Positions 1-8,937 of a stretch of DNA of 46,249 nucleotides are shown in pieces (positions within the stretch are counted from its first letter, which is position 1; each line of letters opens with the position of its first letter). Location: NCBI RefSeq assembly GCF_016587435.1, contig NZ_BNJJ01000042.1:1-46249 (forward strand), in the 5' to 3' direction. The position numbers and the translations under genes were made by a program. This DNA is from Dictyobacter formicarum (GTDB lineage: Bacteria > Chloroflexota > Ktedonobacteria > Ktedonobacterales > Ktedonobacteraceae). The notes beneath the pieces are model-generated. The model was not told where the DNA came from. It saw nothing but the letters and a program-made list of their open reading frames with translations, and searched no databases.

Positions 1-280
1 ACAGGCCCACACAATCAATGATCTGGAGCTGAAGCGTATAGGCGAAGGATGAGATTACCAGCGGGAGTAGATAAACGATCAAGGCCAGTAAAAACATCAA
101 CGGCGCCAGCCATATGTAGCCGACCTTAAACCAGTTCTTGTACTGCGATTGCCCACTGCTATAATGCTGACGCAAATAGGTGGATGGTTGAACTGAAAGA
201 AACTGCGGGCGACTGATAAATTCTTGTACTCGCGTGCGCGGCGGTTGCCGTGGCAGACGCCGGCTATAGGGCGTGGGGGG
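1..280 (-). other. Out-of-frame C-terminal part of the kinase gene with a transmembrane helix
   Basis: Read on the minus strand in a different frame from the kinase ORF, this stretch encodes a juxtamembrane segment (including SRPQFLSVQPSTY and SQYKNWFKVGYIW). A strongly hydrophobic helix (APLMFLLALIVYLLPLVI) follows and stays open to the window edge. Kinases of this kind normally have a linker, a transmembrane segment and an outside domain, so this is most likely the true continuation of the kinase. The two frames can be joined by a one-base change at or near the six-G run at 275-280, either a real mutation or a homopolymer sequencing error. What lies beyond the window cannot be seen. Confidence 0.6.
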
Positions 281-1446
281 CGAGCCGATGGATAGCTGGC
301 CGGCCGGTGGTGGACGATTTGATTATTCATATGCTGGGCATGGCCTTCGAGGCGCGACGACGGCGGCTGATAGGCGGCATGGTTGGCAGGATTATTAACA
401 GGACGATATATGTCATGTGGAGGGCGATATACAGGACGATTGATGATGCGCGGAGGATTGTCTGCACGACGGTTATTGTTCCTATCTGGCGGTAGTCTCT
501 TGGCCCGCAGCACCTTCGGCTGTTGATCAGGATCCCAGGTGTACAATGCTGATTCGTCAGGCAGATATCTACGCGCTCTTCGGTTGCTTGTGTTATAGGC
601 TAAATTTATTATTCTCACAAATTCTGCAGCCGTCTCATAGCGCTCGGAGCGCTCTTTAGCCAATCCTTTGAGTAGTACCTGGCAAACTGCACGGGGAATT
701 TCAGAATTATATTTGGCGGGCCATACTGGTTGTACGTAAATATGTTGATACATCAATGAACGAGGCTCGGTCGTATCAAAAGGGTGAGATCCAGTTAGCA
801 ATTCATAAGCGATACAAGCCAGAGCGTACTGATCGCTATTTTTACTGACCTTGTTTTCAAATTGCTCTGGTGCCATATATGCATAGGTACCGGCGATACC
901 TCCATCACGAGTGCGCGTTGATTTCAATACTACGGCGATGCCAAGGTCAGCCAGCCAGATATGATCTGGTGTTTTGAATAGAATATTTTCTGGCTTGATA
1001 TCCAGATGGGCAATATCATGCTCATGTGCATAGCGCAAGGCTTCACCTACCTGTGTGATAATCTTGAGTGCCTGTTCTTGTGGAAATGGAAGCCCATCCA
1101 TATCGTTTATCAAATCACGCAGGGAACCATAGGGAGCCAGTTCTGTGATCAAATAAGGACGGAGCGCGTCTTCGCTCTTGATATATTGAATACCATACCC
1201 CACGATTGGTACGATATGCTCATGGCGCAATTTAAGCAAGAAGTGCACCTCTTGCTCAAACTTTTTTCTTGCCTCAGGTGTATCTACATATTCCTGAAAA
1301 ATTTTAATGGCCGCTACTTTTTCTTTCTCGCTGATGTGGCTCGCCCAATAAACACGACTATATCCTCCACTGCCAATTTTTTCCTCGATGCGGTAGTTAC
1401 TGATTATTTCGTTGTTCATCAGCTTGTGTGCTCCTGCCGCTGGCAT
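97..1446 (-). CDS. Ser/Thr protein kinase, membrane-anchored (frame broken near its 3' end)
   Basis: Bacterial Hanks-type Ser/Thr kinase that phosphorylates proteins using ATP. Visible motifs, numbered from the 1446 start: glycine loop GSGGYSRV at 25-32, catalytic Lys48 in the VAAIKIF strand, catalytic loop HLDIKPEN at 147-154 with Asp149, DLG metal site at 167-169, and MAPEQ at 191-195. The catalytic loop has Leu where RD kinases have Arg, so this is a non-RD kinase. After residue 290 comes a Pro/Arg/Asn-rich linker. The reading frame is then apparently lost at a run of six G (275-280), because a transmembrane helix continues in another frame to the window edge. Start is ambiguous: 1446, or 1419 (MNNEII), which lies closer to the kinase fold and also has an AGGAG upstream. 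The kinase domain itself is intact. Confidence 0.85.
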   Translation of the reverse strand: MPAAGAHKLMNNEIISNYRIEEKIGSGGYSRVYWASHISEKEKVAAIKIFQEYVDTPEARKKFEQEVHFLLKLRHEHIVPIVGYGIQYIKSEDALRPYLITELAPYGSLRDLINDMDGLPFPQEQALKIITQVGEALRYAHEHDIAHLDIKPENILFKTPDHIWLADLGIAVVLKSTRTRDGGIAGTYAYMAPEQFENKVSKNSDQYALACIAYELLTGSHPFDTTEPRSLMYQHIYVQPVWPAKYNSEIPRAVCQVLLKGLAKERSERYETAAEFVRIINLAYNTSNRRARRYLPDESALYTWDPDQQPKVLRAKRLPPDRNNNRRADNPPRIINRPVYRPPHDIYRPVNNPANHAAYQPPSSRLEGHAQHMNNQIVHHRPASYPSARPPRPIAGVCHGNRRAREYKNLSVARSFFQFNHPPICVSIIAVGNRSTRTGLRSATYGWRR

Positions 1447-1558
1447 GGGTTGCTATTCTCCCTTATCTTATATATGTATTCTACCACATGTAGTGCTCTT
1501 TTTATGGATATTTGTGTTCATAATTTTTAGCTACCGTCCACAGTTTTCCACATTTTTC

Positions 1559-2416
1559 TTATATATGTTTATCCTGGCGGCATTGGCGTGGGGTGTGGCC
1601 AAACTTTTGCTTGAATGCACGCTCGAAATGCGACAGGGTTTGAAATCCGGCGGCGGCATAGACGTGCGAAACGGGAATGGTACTGCTGGTGAGCAGGGAG
1701 TGTGCGAAGCGCAGGCGTAAATCCTGTAGGTAGTGCTGAAAGGTTATGCCATAGACCTGGTGGAAATATTCGCTGAAATAGGTTGGTGAGAGGTGAACCT
1801 GGAGGGCCACATCCTTGAGAGTTAGCGGCTCGCGAAAATGGTGGTGCAGATAGATTAGACTCATGCTCAGCTTCTGATGCCGTGTAGCCGTGGTGTCCTC
1901 AATCGGATTCTGGCTGTCGTGTCGGCTATGGCGCAGCAGATCGATCAAGATGCGTTCCAGGGTCCCAATCATGATCAATTCAGCGCCAATTTGATGAGAG
2001 TTTGACTCGCGATAGAGACGCTGAAACTCTTGCTCCATCTGGTGCGCCTCGGCCTGCGCAAAGTCGAGGCGATAGTTTTTCAAGGCGTGAAAGAGCAGTC
2101 GATAGACCTCTCCCTGCAGCACATCGGCCAGAAAGACCACGTCGAACAGCTCCAGCGTCTCGCCACTGGCGGGCGTGAGATCGTGGAAGTCTGCTGGAGT
2201 CAGCAGGAAGCAGCTGCCGCGCTGGACCGGATATGCCGTGCCATTGAGGATATGCTGTCCCTCGCCCGACAGGATAAAGCCGACCTCGTAGAACTCGTGC
2301 CAGTGGACACCTCCGGCTCCATTGTGGCCGTGAAGCGATTGCCGGTAGATGTGTAGCGGCAGATCTGGACCCATGTGGTCGGTGCTGCTCAGCCGTCGCA
2401 GTGGCGTGTGGCGCAT
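1559..2416 (-). CDS. AraC-family transcriptional regulator with N-terminal cupin
   Basis: 285 residues. The N-terminal half is a cupin-like sensor (VHWHEFYEVGFILSGEGQH, then a segment around LLTPADFHDL), as in AraC regulators that sense small ligands. The last 100 residues hold two helix-turn-helix motifs, with the family signature PVSHVYAAAGFQTLSHFERAF followed by FKQKFGHTPRQCR. AGGACAAG precedes the ATG. It lies 56 bp downstream of the phytanoyl-CoA dioxygenase gene on the same strand, so the two are probably cotranscribed and the regulator may control that gene. The ligand cannot be told from sequence. Confidence 0.88.
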   Translation of the reverse strand: MRHTPLRRLSSTDHMGPDLPLHIYRQSLHGHNGAGGVHWHEFYEVGFILSGEGQHILNGTAYPVQRGSCFLLTPADFHDLTPASGETLELFDVVFLADVLQGEVYRLLFHALKNYRLDFAQAEAHQMEQEFQRLYRESNSHQIGAELIMIGTLERILIDLLRHSRHDSQNPIEDTTATRHQKLSMSLIYLHHHFREPLTLKDVALQVHLSPTYFSEYFHQVYGITFQHYLQDLRLRFAHSLLTSSTIPVSHVYAAAGFQTLSHFERAFKQKFGHTPRQCRQDKHI

Positions 2417-2472
2417 CTTGTCCTATTGTGTGGAGGGGGTCTGCTTCTCCGCAGCCCCCTCTTTCCTTCCTA

Positions 2473-3216
2473 TCAGGCGTTTACATAGCTATTGCCAGTT
2501 CTATCTTTGCCTCGGGCCAGCCAGAGTTTGTGTCCAACGTTACGCTCTGGAATAATTTTGGTATCGGCTGACATGTAGCGCATCGTGTAGCCACAGCGTC
2601 GATACTGGCTGGTATTGGCGTTGGCCCCATGCATGATGCGCGAATCGTGCAGCGAGCATTCACCAGGTTCCAGCACAAACGAGACCGCCCGCGAGTCATC
2701 CAGATTTTTAATCTGACTGCCAAATGTATTGGTCGCCGAGTCTACCTTCTCATACTCTGAGAAGCCATTGTTGTGGCTGCCAGGAATGACGCGCATGCAG
2801 CCGTTCTCATCGTTGCTGCGATCCAGGGCTAGCCAGACTGTAATGATCTTCTCATAATTGTTGACCCGACCGTTCCAGTAGGCGGAGTCCTCATGCCAGG
2901 GCGTCGTGCGGCCTGTATACGGATCTTTACAGATAAAATGGCTGGCCCACAAAAAGATATCTGGTCCAATGATTGGTTCGACCAGGTCCAGCACCTCGTC
3001 GCTCAATAAGAAATCCAGCAGCCGGGGATCGCGAAAGTGCGGGACGTCCAGCTCATCGGAAAGTTTGGAGCCCTTCTGAGCCAGGTGCTCCTCAAAAATG
3101 GCATGTAAACGAGCAAACTTTTCTTCGGAAAAGAGTTGATGGTGATAGAGCAGGTAGCCATTCTCTCGGTAGTATGCCACATCCTGGGGTGATAGAGGGG
3201 TAACCAATTTAGCCAT
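2473..3216 (-). CDS. Phytanoyl-CoA dioxygenase (PhyH) family protein
   Basis: 247-residue Fe(II)/2-oxoglutarate-dependent oxygenase of the PhyH family, which hydroxylates small organic substrates with O2 and 2-oxoglutarate. The iron triad is visible: His108 and Asp110 in WHEDSAYW, and distal His196 in SRIMHGANAN. Arg206 or Arg207 about ten residues later is suited to bind 2-oxoglutarate. Length is normal for small bacterial members. The start has a near-perfect AAGGAGG eight bases upstream. An AraC regulator follows on the same strand. The real substrate is unknown; bacterial members act on alkyl sulfates, ectoine, antibiotics and others. Confidence 0.87.
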   Translation of the reverse strand: MAKLVTPLSPQDVAYYRENGYLLYHHQLFSEEKFARLHAIFEEHLAQKGSKLSDELDVPHFRDPRLLDFLLSDEVLDLVEPIIGPDIFLWASHFICKDPYTGRTTPWHEDSAYWNGRVNNYEKIITVWLALDRSNDENGCMRVIPGSHNNGFSEYEKVDSATNTFGSQIKNLDDSRAVSFVLEPGECSLHDSRIMHGANANTSQYRRCGYTMRYMSADTKIIPERNVGHKLWLARGKDRTGNSYVNA

Positions 3217-3351
3217 AGATGTATCCTCCTTGAGCTCATATTACCTCTACCGGTATCATTCATTGATACTTAAAAGTATACCTCCGGCTTGCTGAAAATA
3301 CTCTGCCTATTTTGGGGAAGAATATGCATATCTTCGGTAGTTGTGGGTAAT

Positions 3352-3387
3352 CAAAAAGCGGATATTCCTCGAACAGGAATATCCGCT
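3352..3387 (-). terminator. Rho-independent terminator of the nickel/cobalt transporter gene
   Basis: A perfect 13-bp stem (3357-3369 with 3375-3387, arm AGCGGATATTCCT on the plus strand) encloses a 5-nt loop. In the minus direction it is followed by five T (3353-3357 read in reverse). It lies 44 bp after the transporter stop codon. Confidence 0.85.
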
Positions 3388-3431
3388 CGATCTTTGCAGG
3401 TATGTTGATAACTACCTGATTGGTCGGGACC

Positions 3432-4586
3432 CTAGCGGTTAGCCACGCCTGAAGGTGCTGGTTCGTCTGCTACAACTGGATTGACCGGAGCCTGGGCAGC
3501 CGGGACTTCCAGATTATCATAGCGTTTGACTTTATAGATGATGGTGGATACTATCCAGCTGACGACAAAGATACCAATAATGACGTAGCCGATAAAGCCA
3601 AAATTATCATTCAGGTTGCCTACCTGGCTCCAGAATGGTCCCGACAAATTGAGGGCGTTGCTGATGATGCCCAATACTTCAATGGTGCCGACGACAAAGG
3701 CGACCAGCACCGAAATCAGGGTAATGTTGAGGTTGTAGTAGAGTTTGCGCACCGGTTTGACGAAGGCCCAACCGTAGGCGCCTAGCATCAAAATGCCGTC
3801 GGTGGTATCAATCAGACACATACCCGCCATAAATAACAGTGGGAAGAGCAGGATGGTCCAGATGGGCAAATGACCCTGGGTGGCCAGTAGCGCGGTTAAG
3901 CTCATGATGCCAACTTCGGTGGCGGTGTCGAAGCCCAGGCCAAACAACACTCCGATTGGATACATCTTCCAGCTTTTATCGGTGGCTCGCAGCAATGGAC
4001 CGAAGAAGCGGGCCATTAAGCCGCGCTGGTTGAGGCTATCATTGAGTGTCTGTTCGTTATATTCCTCGCCACGCTTCACTTTCTGGAAGGTTTTGAAGAT
4101 GTCCCAGAGAATGACGACATTCAGCAGTGCAATGAGATAAAGAAAGATTGCGGATACAGAGGCACCGATGAAGCCGCCGATGTTTTTGAGTGCGTCGAAA
4201 TCTTTGATGACGCTGGCAGTAATGGCGATGACGATGCAGAGCCCAAAGACGACTGTGGAGTGTCCCAGGGAGAAGAAGAAGCCTACTGCTACCGGTCGCT
4301 TCTTCTCTTGCATGAGCTTACGTGTGACATTGTCGATCGCTGATATATGATCGGCATCGACAGAATGGCGCAGGCCAAACGTATAGGCGGTGATCGCCAG
4401 TCCCAGCGTCGCCATGGCTCCGCTGAATGCTACCAGCGCCAGGATCCAGACGACCAGGTTAAGCAAAATAAGAAATGTATAGATGCCGATGATCTTACTG
4501 CGCACATCCTGTGAACTATCATTAAACACATGTGTCAGGGCTGAAAATCCAAAACTGCTCTTGACGGCACCACGAGTACGACTCAT
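3432..4586 (-). CDS. Nickel/cobalt transporter of the NiCoT (HoxN/NixA) family
   Basis: 384-residue integral membrane permease that takes up Ni2+ or Co2+. The family signature in transmembrane helix II is present as RHSVDADHISAIDN (the HX4DH metal motif). So are the conserved GFFFSLGHSTVV helix and the LGFDTATEV segment. About eight hydrophobic helices are visible, with a short Ala/Pro-rich tail. A GGGAG precedes the ATG. The gene is divergent from hyuA across a 480-bp gap and ends in a clear terminator. No nickel enzyme is encoded in the window, so its client enzyme is unknown. Ni versus Co preference cannot be judged by eye. Confidence 0.9.
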   Translation of the reverse strand: MSRTRGAVKSSFGFSALTHVFNDSSQDVRSKIIGIYTFLILLNLVVWILALVAFSGAMATLGLAITAYTFGLRHSVDADHISAIDNVTRKLMQEKKRPVAVGFFFSLGHSTVVFGLCIVIAITASVIKDFDALKNIGGFIGASVSAIFLYLIALLNVVILWDIFKTFQKVKRGEEYNEQTLNDSLNQRGLMARFFGPLLRATDKSWKMYPIGVLFGLGFDTATEVGIMSLTALLATQGHLPIWTILLFPLLFMAGMCLIDTTDGILMLGAYGWAFVKPVRKLYYNLNITLISVLVAFVVGTIEVLGIISNALNLSGPFWSQVGNLNDNFGFIGYVIIGIFVVSWIVSTIIYKVKRYDNLEVPAAQAPVNPVVADEPAPSGVANR

Positions 4587-4725
4587 GAAACGTTCTCCCT
4601 TAAGCTTTTAAATCCATGAACTGACTGCTAGCTGCCAGCAGTAAGAATCGCCGCACCTATGGTGGACTCTTCCAGTTCATTCTCACAAGTGACCTGTTGA
4701 TTTTGTGCTACAGGCGCACCATCAA

Positions 4726-4755
4726 AGTATACTCGCTAACCATAGGCTATTGCAA
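4726..4755 (-). promoter_or_regulatory. Candidate sigma-70-type promoter for the nickel/cobalt transporter
   Basis: On the minus strand, TTGCAA (4750-4755), an 18-bp spacer and TATACT (4726-4731) lie 140 bp upstream of the transporter start. The implied 5' leader of about 130 nt contains no riboswitch that I recognise. The rest of the 4587-5066 gap holds a possible TATAAC -10 near 4873 for hyuA and nothing else clear. Confidence 0.4.
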
Positions 4756-5066
4756 ATTTTTCGCAAATAACATAATTTAGCACTTCTTTATTGACGACGA
4801 TCGCTTTGGTATTCGGATGGTATTTTTCCATGTTTTTTTTGCGTTTCCGCATTTCGTGAGCAGCCGGGTATAACTATTGTGAGCCTGATTTTCGCCTGCG
4901 CGTACCTGTCTGCAAGCTGATATGTAGTTATGCAATGGGGCTGTTGTCTGGGGGGTATTGGGGAAATCCTCTTTTTTGTTTACTATTGATATGTGTAGTT
5001 TTCTTTATGGATCGCGAATGCCAGGCGGCTGCCTGGGCCTATTATATACATGATGAGGAGTTATGT

Positions 5067-7076
5067 ATGACAAACCTGCTGGTTGGGGTTGATACCGGTG
5101 GCACATTTACTGATATTGTCCTGTTACAGGATGGGGACTTTAAAGTTCATAAGGTGCTTTCGACGCCTGAGGACCCTTCGCGGGCTATTCTGCAGGGACT
5201 GAATGAGATGGGAATCCTGCAGGATGTGGGTGTGCTGGTGCATGGTTCGACGGTGGCGACCAATGCTGTGTTGGAGCATAAGGGGGTTCCCACTGGTTTG
5301 ATTGCGACGGCGGGCTTTCGCGATGTCCTGGAGATTGGTCGGCAGACACGCCCCAAGCTTTATAGCCTGGGGGCGCAAAAGGTGTCTCCTCTGGTGCCAC
5401 GAGAGCTGCGAGTGGAGGTGATTGAGCGGCTGGATGAGCGCGGTGAGGTGATGGTTGAGTTGGATGAGGCATCGTTGGCGCAGGCTATTGCTACCTTGCA
5501 GAGATCTGGTGTGGAAGCGGTGGCGATCTCGCTGCTCTTCAGCTTTGCCAATCCGGCTCATGAGCAGCGAGTCTCTCAACGGGCCCAGGAGGCCGGCTTT
5601 TATGTTGCTGCCTCATCCAGCATCTTGCCTGAATTTCGTGAGTACGAGCGTACCAGTACGACAGTGTTGAATGCCTATATTGGACCTTTAATTGCGCGCT
5701 ACCTGGAACGCCTGGAACAGGAGCTGGGAGAACGCACGCGGCTGCGCATCATGCAATCCAATGGCGGCTCTATCTCCAGCACGATGGCGCGTCGTGAGGC
5801 GGCGCGTACCTTGCTGTCTGGACCCGCGGCTGGCGTGGTTGGAGCGGTCTTTGCGGCCCAGGCATCCGGCTTCGAGCAGACGATCTCGTTTGATATCGGT
5901 GGCACTTCGACCGATGTGGCCCTGATCAATGGCATGGCGACCGAGACGACCGACGGGACGGTTGGCGGCTATCCGATCAAGCTGCCGATGATCGATATCC
6001 ATACGGTTGGCGCGGGCGGTGGCAGTATCGCCTGGTTTGATACGGGAGGAGCCCTGCGGGTAGGGCCGCGCTCGGCTGGTGCCAATCCGGGTCCAGCTGC
6101 CTATGGTCATGGCGGCACGGAGGCCACCGTTACCGACGCCAATGTGGTGCTGGGTCGCCTGGTGCCTGAGGCTTTCCTGGGTGGCACGATGTCATTGGAT
6201 TCCCAGGCGGCCCGGCAGGCGGTGGACAAGATCGCGACCAGGCTCAATGCGACTCCGGAAGAGGCGGCGCTGGGCATTATTCGTGTGGTCAATGCCAATA
6301 TGGAAGCGGCCATCCGCGTGATTTCTGTGGAGCGCGGTTGTGATCCGCGAGACTTTGCCCTGGTGGCCTTTGGGGGAGCCGGACCCCTGCACGCCTGCGA
6401 GCTGGCGGCCACCCTGCGTATTCCTAGAGTGCTGGTCCCTACCGTCCCCGGTGTGCTCTCGGCCCTGGGTACCCTGGTGGCTGATACGCTGAAGGATTAC
6501 GTGCGTACCGTGATGGTGCCTTCGGAGGAGTCTGAGGAGGTGGTGGAGTCTGTGTTGAAGGAATTGGAGCAGCAGGGACGTCAGGATCTGGCCAGCGAGG
6601 ATATTGCGACCCACAATATACGCATTGAGCGTTACCTGGATCTGCGCTACGTCGGTCAATCGTATGAACTGCGTATCCCTTTCGAGCAGAATGTTGAGCA
6701 GGCGGTGAAGGATTTTCATGCGGCCCATGGTCAGCGTTTCGGCTATAATGATCCAAACGAGTTGGTGCAGGTGGTCAATGTGCGCCTCAAAGCTCGTGGC
6801 GTAACCAGCAAGCCGGAACAGCGCCGACAGAAGGCGGTACATGACGCGACGGCCCAGCCACTCTCTCAGCGGCAGGTGATCTTTGCCGGAGCCGCTGGTG
6901 AGGTTGTCTCTTATGATGCGCCTGTCTATGCGCGGGCCGATCTGTTACCTGGTACTATGTTGATGGGGCCGGCGATTATTGTGCAATATGATACCACGAC
7001 GGTTCTGCCGCCGGGATGGCGCAGTTATGTCGATGAGGTAAGCAATCTTATTCTTGAGCAGGTGGAAGGAAAATAA
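5067..7076 (+). CDS. hyuA: Hydantoinase/oxoprolinase family subunit A
   Basis: 669-residue ATP-binding subunit of a hydantoinase A / 5-oxoprolinase / acetone-carboxylase-type enzyme. These enzymes use ATP to open lactam or hydantoin rings or to activate ketones. The ASKHA phosphate loop GVDTGGTFTD lies at residues 7-16. The second one, FDIGGTSTDVALI, is near residue 275, followed by HTVGAGGGSIAW. The frame stays open upstream to 4935, but ATG 5067 has GAGGAG at the right distance, and the preceding 44 residues match no family feature. hyuB follows after 4 bp, so the two form an operon. Which substrate is used (5-oxoproline, N-methylhydantoin, a ketone) cannot be decided from motifs. Confidence 0.9.
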   Translation: MTNLLVGVDTGGTFTDIVLLQDGDFKVHKVLSTPEDPSRAILQGLNEMGILQDVGVLVHGSTVATNAVLEHKGVPTGLIATAGFRDVLEIGRQTRPKLYSLGAQKVSPLVPRELRVEVIERLDERGEVMVELDEASLAQAIATLQRSGVEAVAISLLFSFANPAHEQRVSQRAQEAGFYVAASSSILPEFREYERTSTTVLNAYIGPLIARYLERLEQELGERTRLRIMQSNGGSISSTMARREAARTLLSGPAAGVVGAVFAAQASGFEQTISFDIGGTSTDVALINGMATETTDGTVGGYPIKLPMIDIHTVGAGGGSIAWFDTGGALRVGPRSAGANPGPAAYGHGGTEATVTDANVVLGRLVPEAFLGGTMSLDSQAARQAVDKIATRLNATPEEAALGIIRVVNANMEAAIRVISVERGCDPRDFALVAFGGAGPLHACELAATLRIPRVLVPTVPGVLSALGTLVADTLKDYVRTVMVPSEESEEVVESVLKELEQQGRQDLASEDIATHNIRIERYLDLRYVGQSYELRIPFEQNVEQAVKDFHAAHGQRFGYNDPNELVQVVNVRLKARGVTSKPEQRRQKAVHDATAQPLSQRQVIFAGAAGEVVSYDAPVYARADLLPGTMLMGPAIIVQYDTTTVLPPGWRSYVDEVSNLILEQVEGK

Positions 7077-7080
7077 CGCC

Positions 7081-8691
7081 ATGATCGAGACTACACATGT
7101 GACCCCTATCAGCCTGGAAATTTTTCGCAGCGCCCTGACAGCCATTGCGGAGGAGATGGGAACGGTTCTGATGCTCAGTAGCTACTCGCCAAATATCAAG
7201 GAGCGGCGCGATTTTTCCTGTGCGCTCTTTGATACTCAGGGGCGCCTGGTTGCTCAGGCGGCCCATATCCCGGTGCACCTGGGGGCGATGCCCGACTCGG
7301 TGGCTTCCGCGCTCGCTACTTTTGATCACTTTGCGTCCGGCGATATCATCGCCCTCAACGATCCATTCCTGGGCGGTTCGCACCTGCCCGATGTTACGCT
7401 GATTGCCCCAATCTATGTGGAGATCGAGCACGAGCCGCGCCTGATTGGTTTCGCTGCCAACCGAGCCCACCACTCCGATATAGGTGGCATGTCTCCGGGT
7501 TCGATGCCCCTGGCCAACGAGATCTACCAGGAAGGCATCATTATTCCCCCCGTGAAGTTGTGGGATGCCGGCCAACCGAACCAGCCGCTGCTGACCCTGC
7601 TGCTGCGCAATGTGCGTACCCCCGACGAGCGGCGCGGCGACCTGACGGCCCAGGTGGCCGCCAATCGCACAGCCATCCGCCGCATGCAGGAACTGGTCGA
7701 GCGCTGGAGCCTCCCTGTGCTGGACGAGCATGTTGACGCCCTGATCGAATATGCTCAGCGCATTACCCGGGCTACCATCGACTCCATTCCCGATGGTTAT
7801 TACAGTTTTGTGGATTACCTGGATGATGATGGGATCAGTGAAGAGTCGGTAAAGATCGCTGTGGGCGTCACCGTGCATGGTAACAGCCTGACCGTCGATT
7901 TTACGGATAGCAGCTCCCAGGTACGTGGCAACATCAATACTGTAGCGTCCGTCGCCAGGTCCGCCGCCTATTATGCGGTGCGCTGCATGATGCCCGACGA
8001 TGCTCCCATGAATCATGGCACCTTCTCGCCCGTTACCGTAATCGCCCCCAGTGGGACCGTGGTCAATGCACGCCAGCCTGCTGGTGTGGCCCAGGGCAAC
8101 GTTGAGACCTCACAGCGCATCACCGATGCCATCTTTGGTGCCCTGGCTCAGGCCTTGCCAGAGGTCGTTCCGGCCGCTGGTCAGGGTACCATGAACAACA
8201 TTACTGCCGGTGGCATCGATCCGCGCAACCAGCGTCCCTTTGCTTACTATGAAACGATGGGTGGCGGCATGGGTGCAGGACCCAAACAAGACGGCCTGTC
8301 GGGCGTGCATGTGCATATGAGCAATACCCTGAATACGCCGGTCGAGGCCTTTGAATATGCCTATCCGATGCGCATCAGTCGCTACCAGCTGCGTGACAGC
8401 TCTGGCGGTGAGGGCCAGCATCGTGGCGGCGACGGCCTGATCCGTGAGATCACCTTTGAGGTTCCTACCGACGTCACCCTGCTCAGCGAGCGCCGCCGCT
8501 TCTCTCCCTACGGTCTGCAGGGCGGCCAGCCCGGCCAGCGCGGAGAGAACCGCCTGATCCACGACGGCCAGGAGACCATCCTGCCCGGCAAAGCCCATAT
8601 CCAGGCCGCCCCCGGCGATCGCCTGATCATCGCCTCTCCTGGTGGCGGTGGCTGGGGCAAACCCTCACTTCCCGACAAGCCTGAAAAATGA
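7081..8691 (+). CDS. hyuB: Hydantoinase/oxoprolinase family subunit B
   Basis: 536-residue partner of HyuA. It begins with the family start (VTPISLEIFRSALTAIAEEMG). It also carries NDPFLGGSHLPDV near residue 95, the AGVAQGNVETSQR segment, MGGGMGAGP near 395, and the hallmark glycine-rich end SPGGGGWGKP. A GGAAGGA precedes ATG 7081, only 4 bp after the hyuA stop, so a heterodimeric enzyme made from one mRNA is expected. Its neighbour in cis is the divergent nickel/cobalt transporter; a metal link is only a guess. The downstream 250 bp to the lipoprotein gene shows a small hairpin after 8695 without a T-tract. Confidence 0.9.
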   Translation: MIETTHVTPISLEIFRSALTAIAEEMGTVLMLSSYSPNIKERRDFSCALFDTQGRLVAQAAHIPVHLGAMPDSVASALATFDHFASGDIIALNDPFLGGSHLPDVTLIAPIYVEIEHEPRLIGFAANRAHHSDIGGMSPGSMPLANEIYQEGIIIPPVKLWDAGQPNQPLLTLLLRNVRTPDERRGDLTAQVAANRTAIRRMQELVERWSLPVLDEHVDALIEYAQRITRATIDSIPDGYYSFVDYLDDDGISEESVKIAVGVTVHGNSLTVDFTDSSSQVRGNINTVASVARSAAYYAVRCMMPDDAPMNHGTFSPVTVIAPSGTVVNARQPAGVAQGNVETSQRITDAIFGALAQALPEVVPAAGQGTMNNITAGGIDPRNQRPFAYYETMGGGMGAGPKQDGLSGVHVHMSNTLNTPVEAFEYAYPMRISRYQLRDSSGGEGQHRGGDGLIREITFEVPTDVTLLSERRRFSPYGLQGGQPGQRGENRLIHDGQETILPGKAHIQAAPGDRLIIASPGGGGWGKPSLPDKPEK

Positions 8692-8937
8692 TAAACTGTA
8701 TTATAAATACAGAAGATTATTCTCAGGAAGAAATACAGGCTATTCATGAATAAATACGTTTCGCATGAAAGATAATGATTCAACATCCCGAGAAATATCC
8801 TGAAGGAAGCACCATCCCGCTGCTGGTCGATGCGCGCCATTCCCGATTATGGCATCGCGTCGCCAGTTTGCAAGATATGTAAATAGACTCTATAAAAAGC
8901 GGAAAAGTTCTATGCATAAAGAAAAAAGGAGAAATGC

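Noticed and set aside
1006..1530. 174-codon plus-strand ORF
   Set aside because: It is antisense to the kinase domain; Cys/Phe-rich composition and no ribosome site.
2030..2356. 108-codon plus-strand ORF
   Set aside because: It is antisense to the AraC gene without a ribosome site.
4587..4725. Cobalamin or NiCo riboswitch before the nickel/cobalt transporter
   Set aside because: I could not find the conserved B12-box or the NiCo four-way junction motifs in the leader.
4935..5066. Upstream extension of hyuA with a hydrophobic N-terminus
   Set aside because: It looks like a signal peptide by chance, but the cytoplasmic family starts at the ATG at 5067, which has a good ribosome site.
7048..8016. 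322-codon minus-strand ORF
   Set aside because: It is the antisense of hyuB, has no family features, and hyuB is certain.
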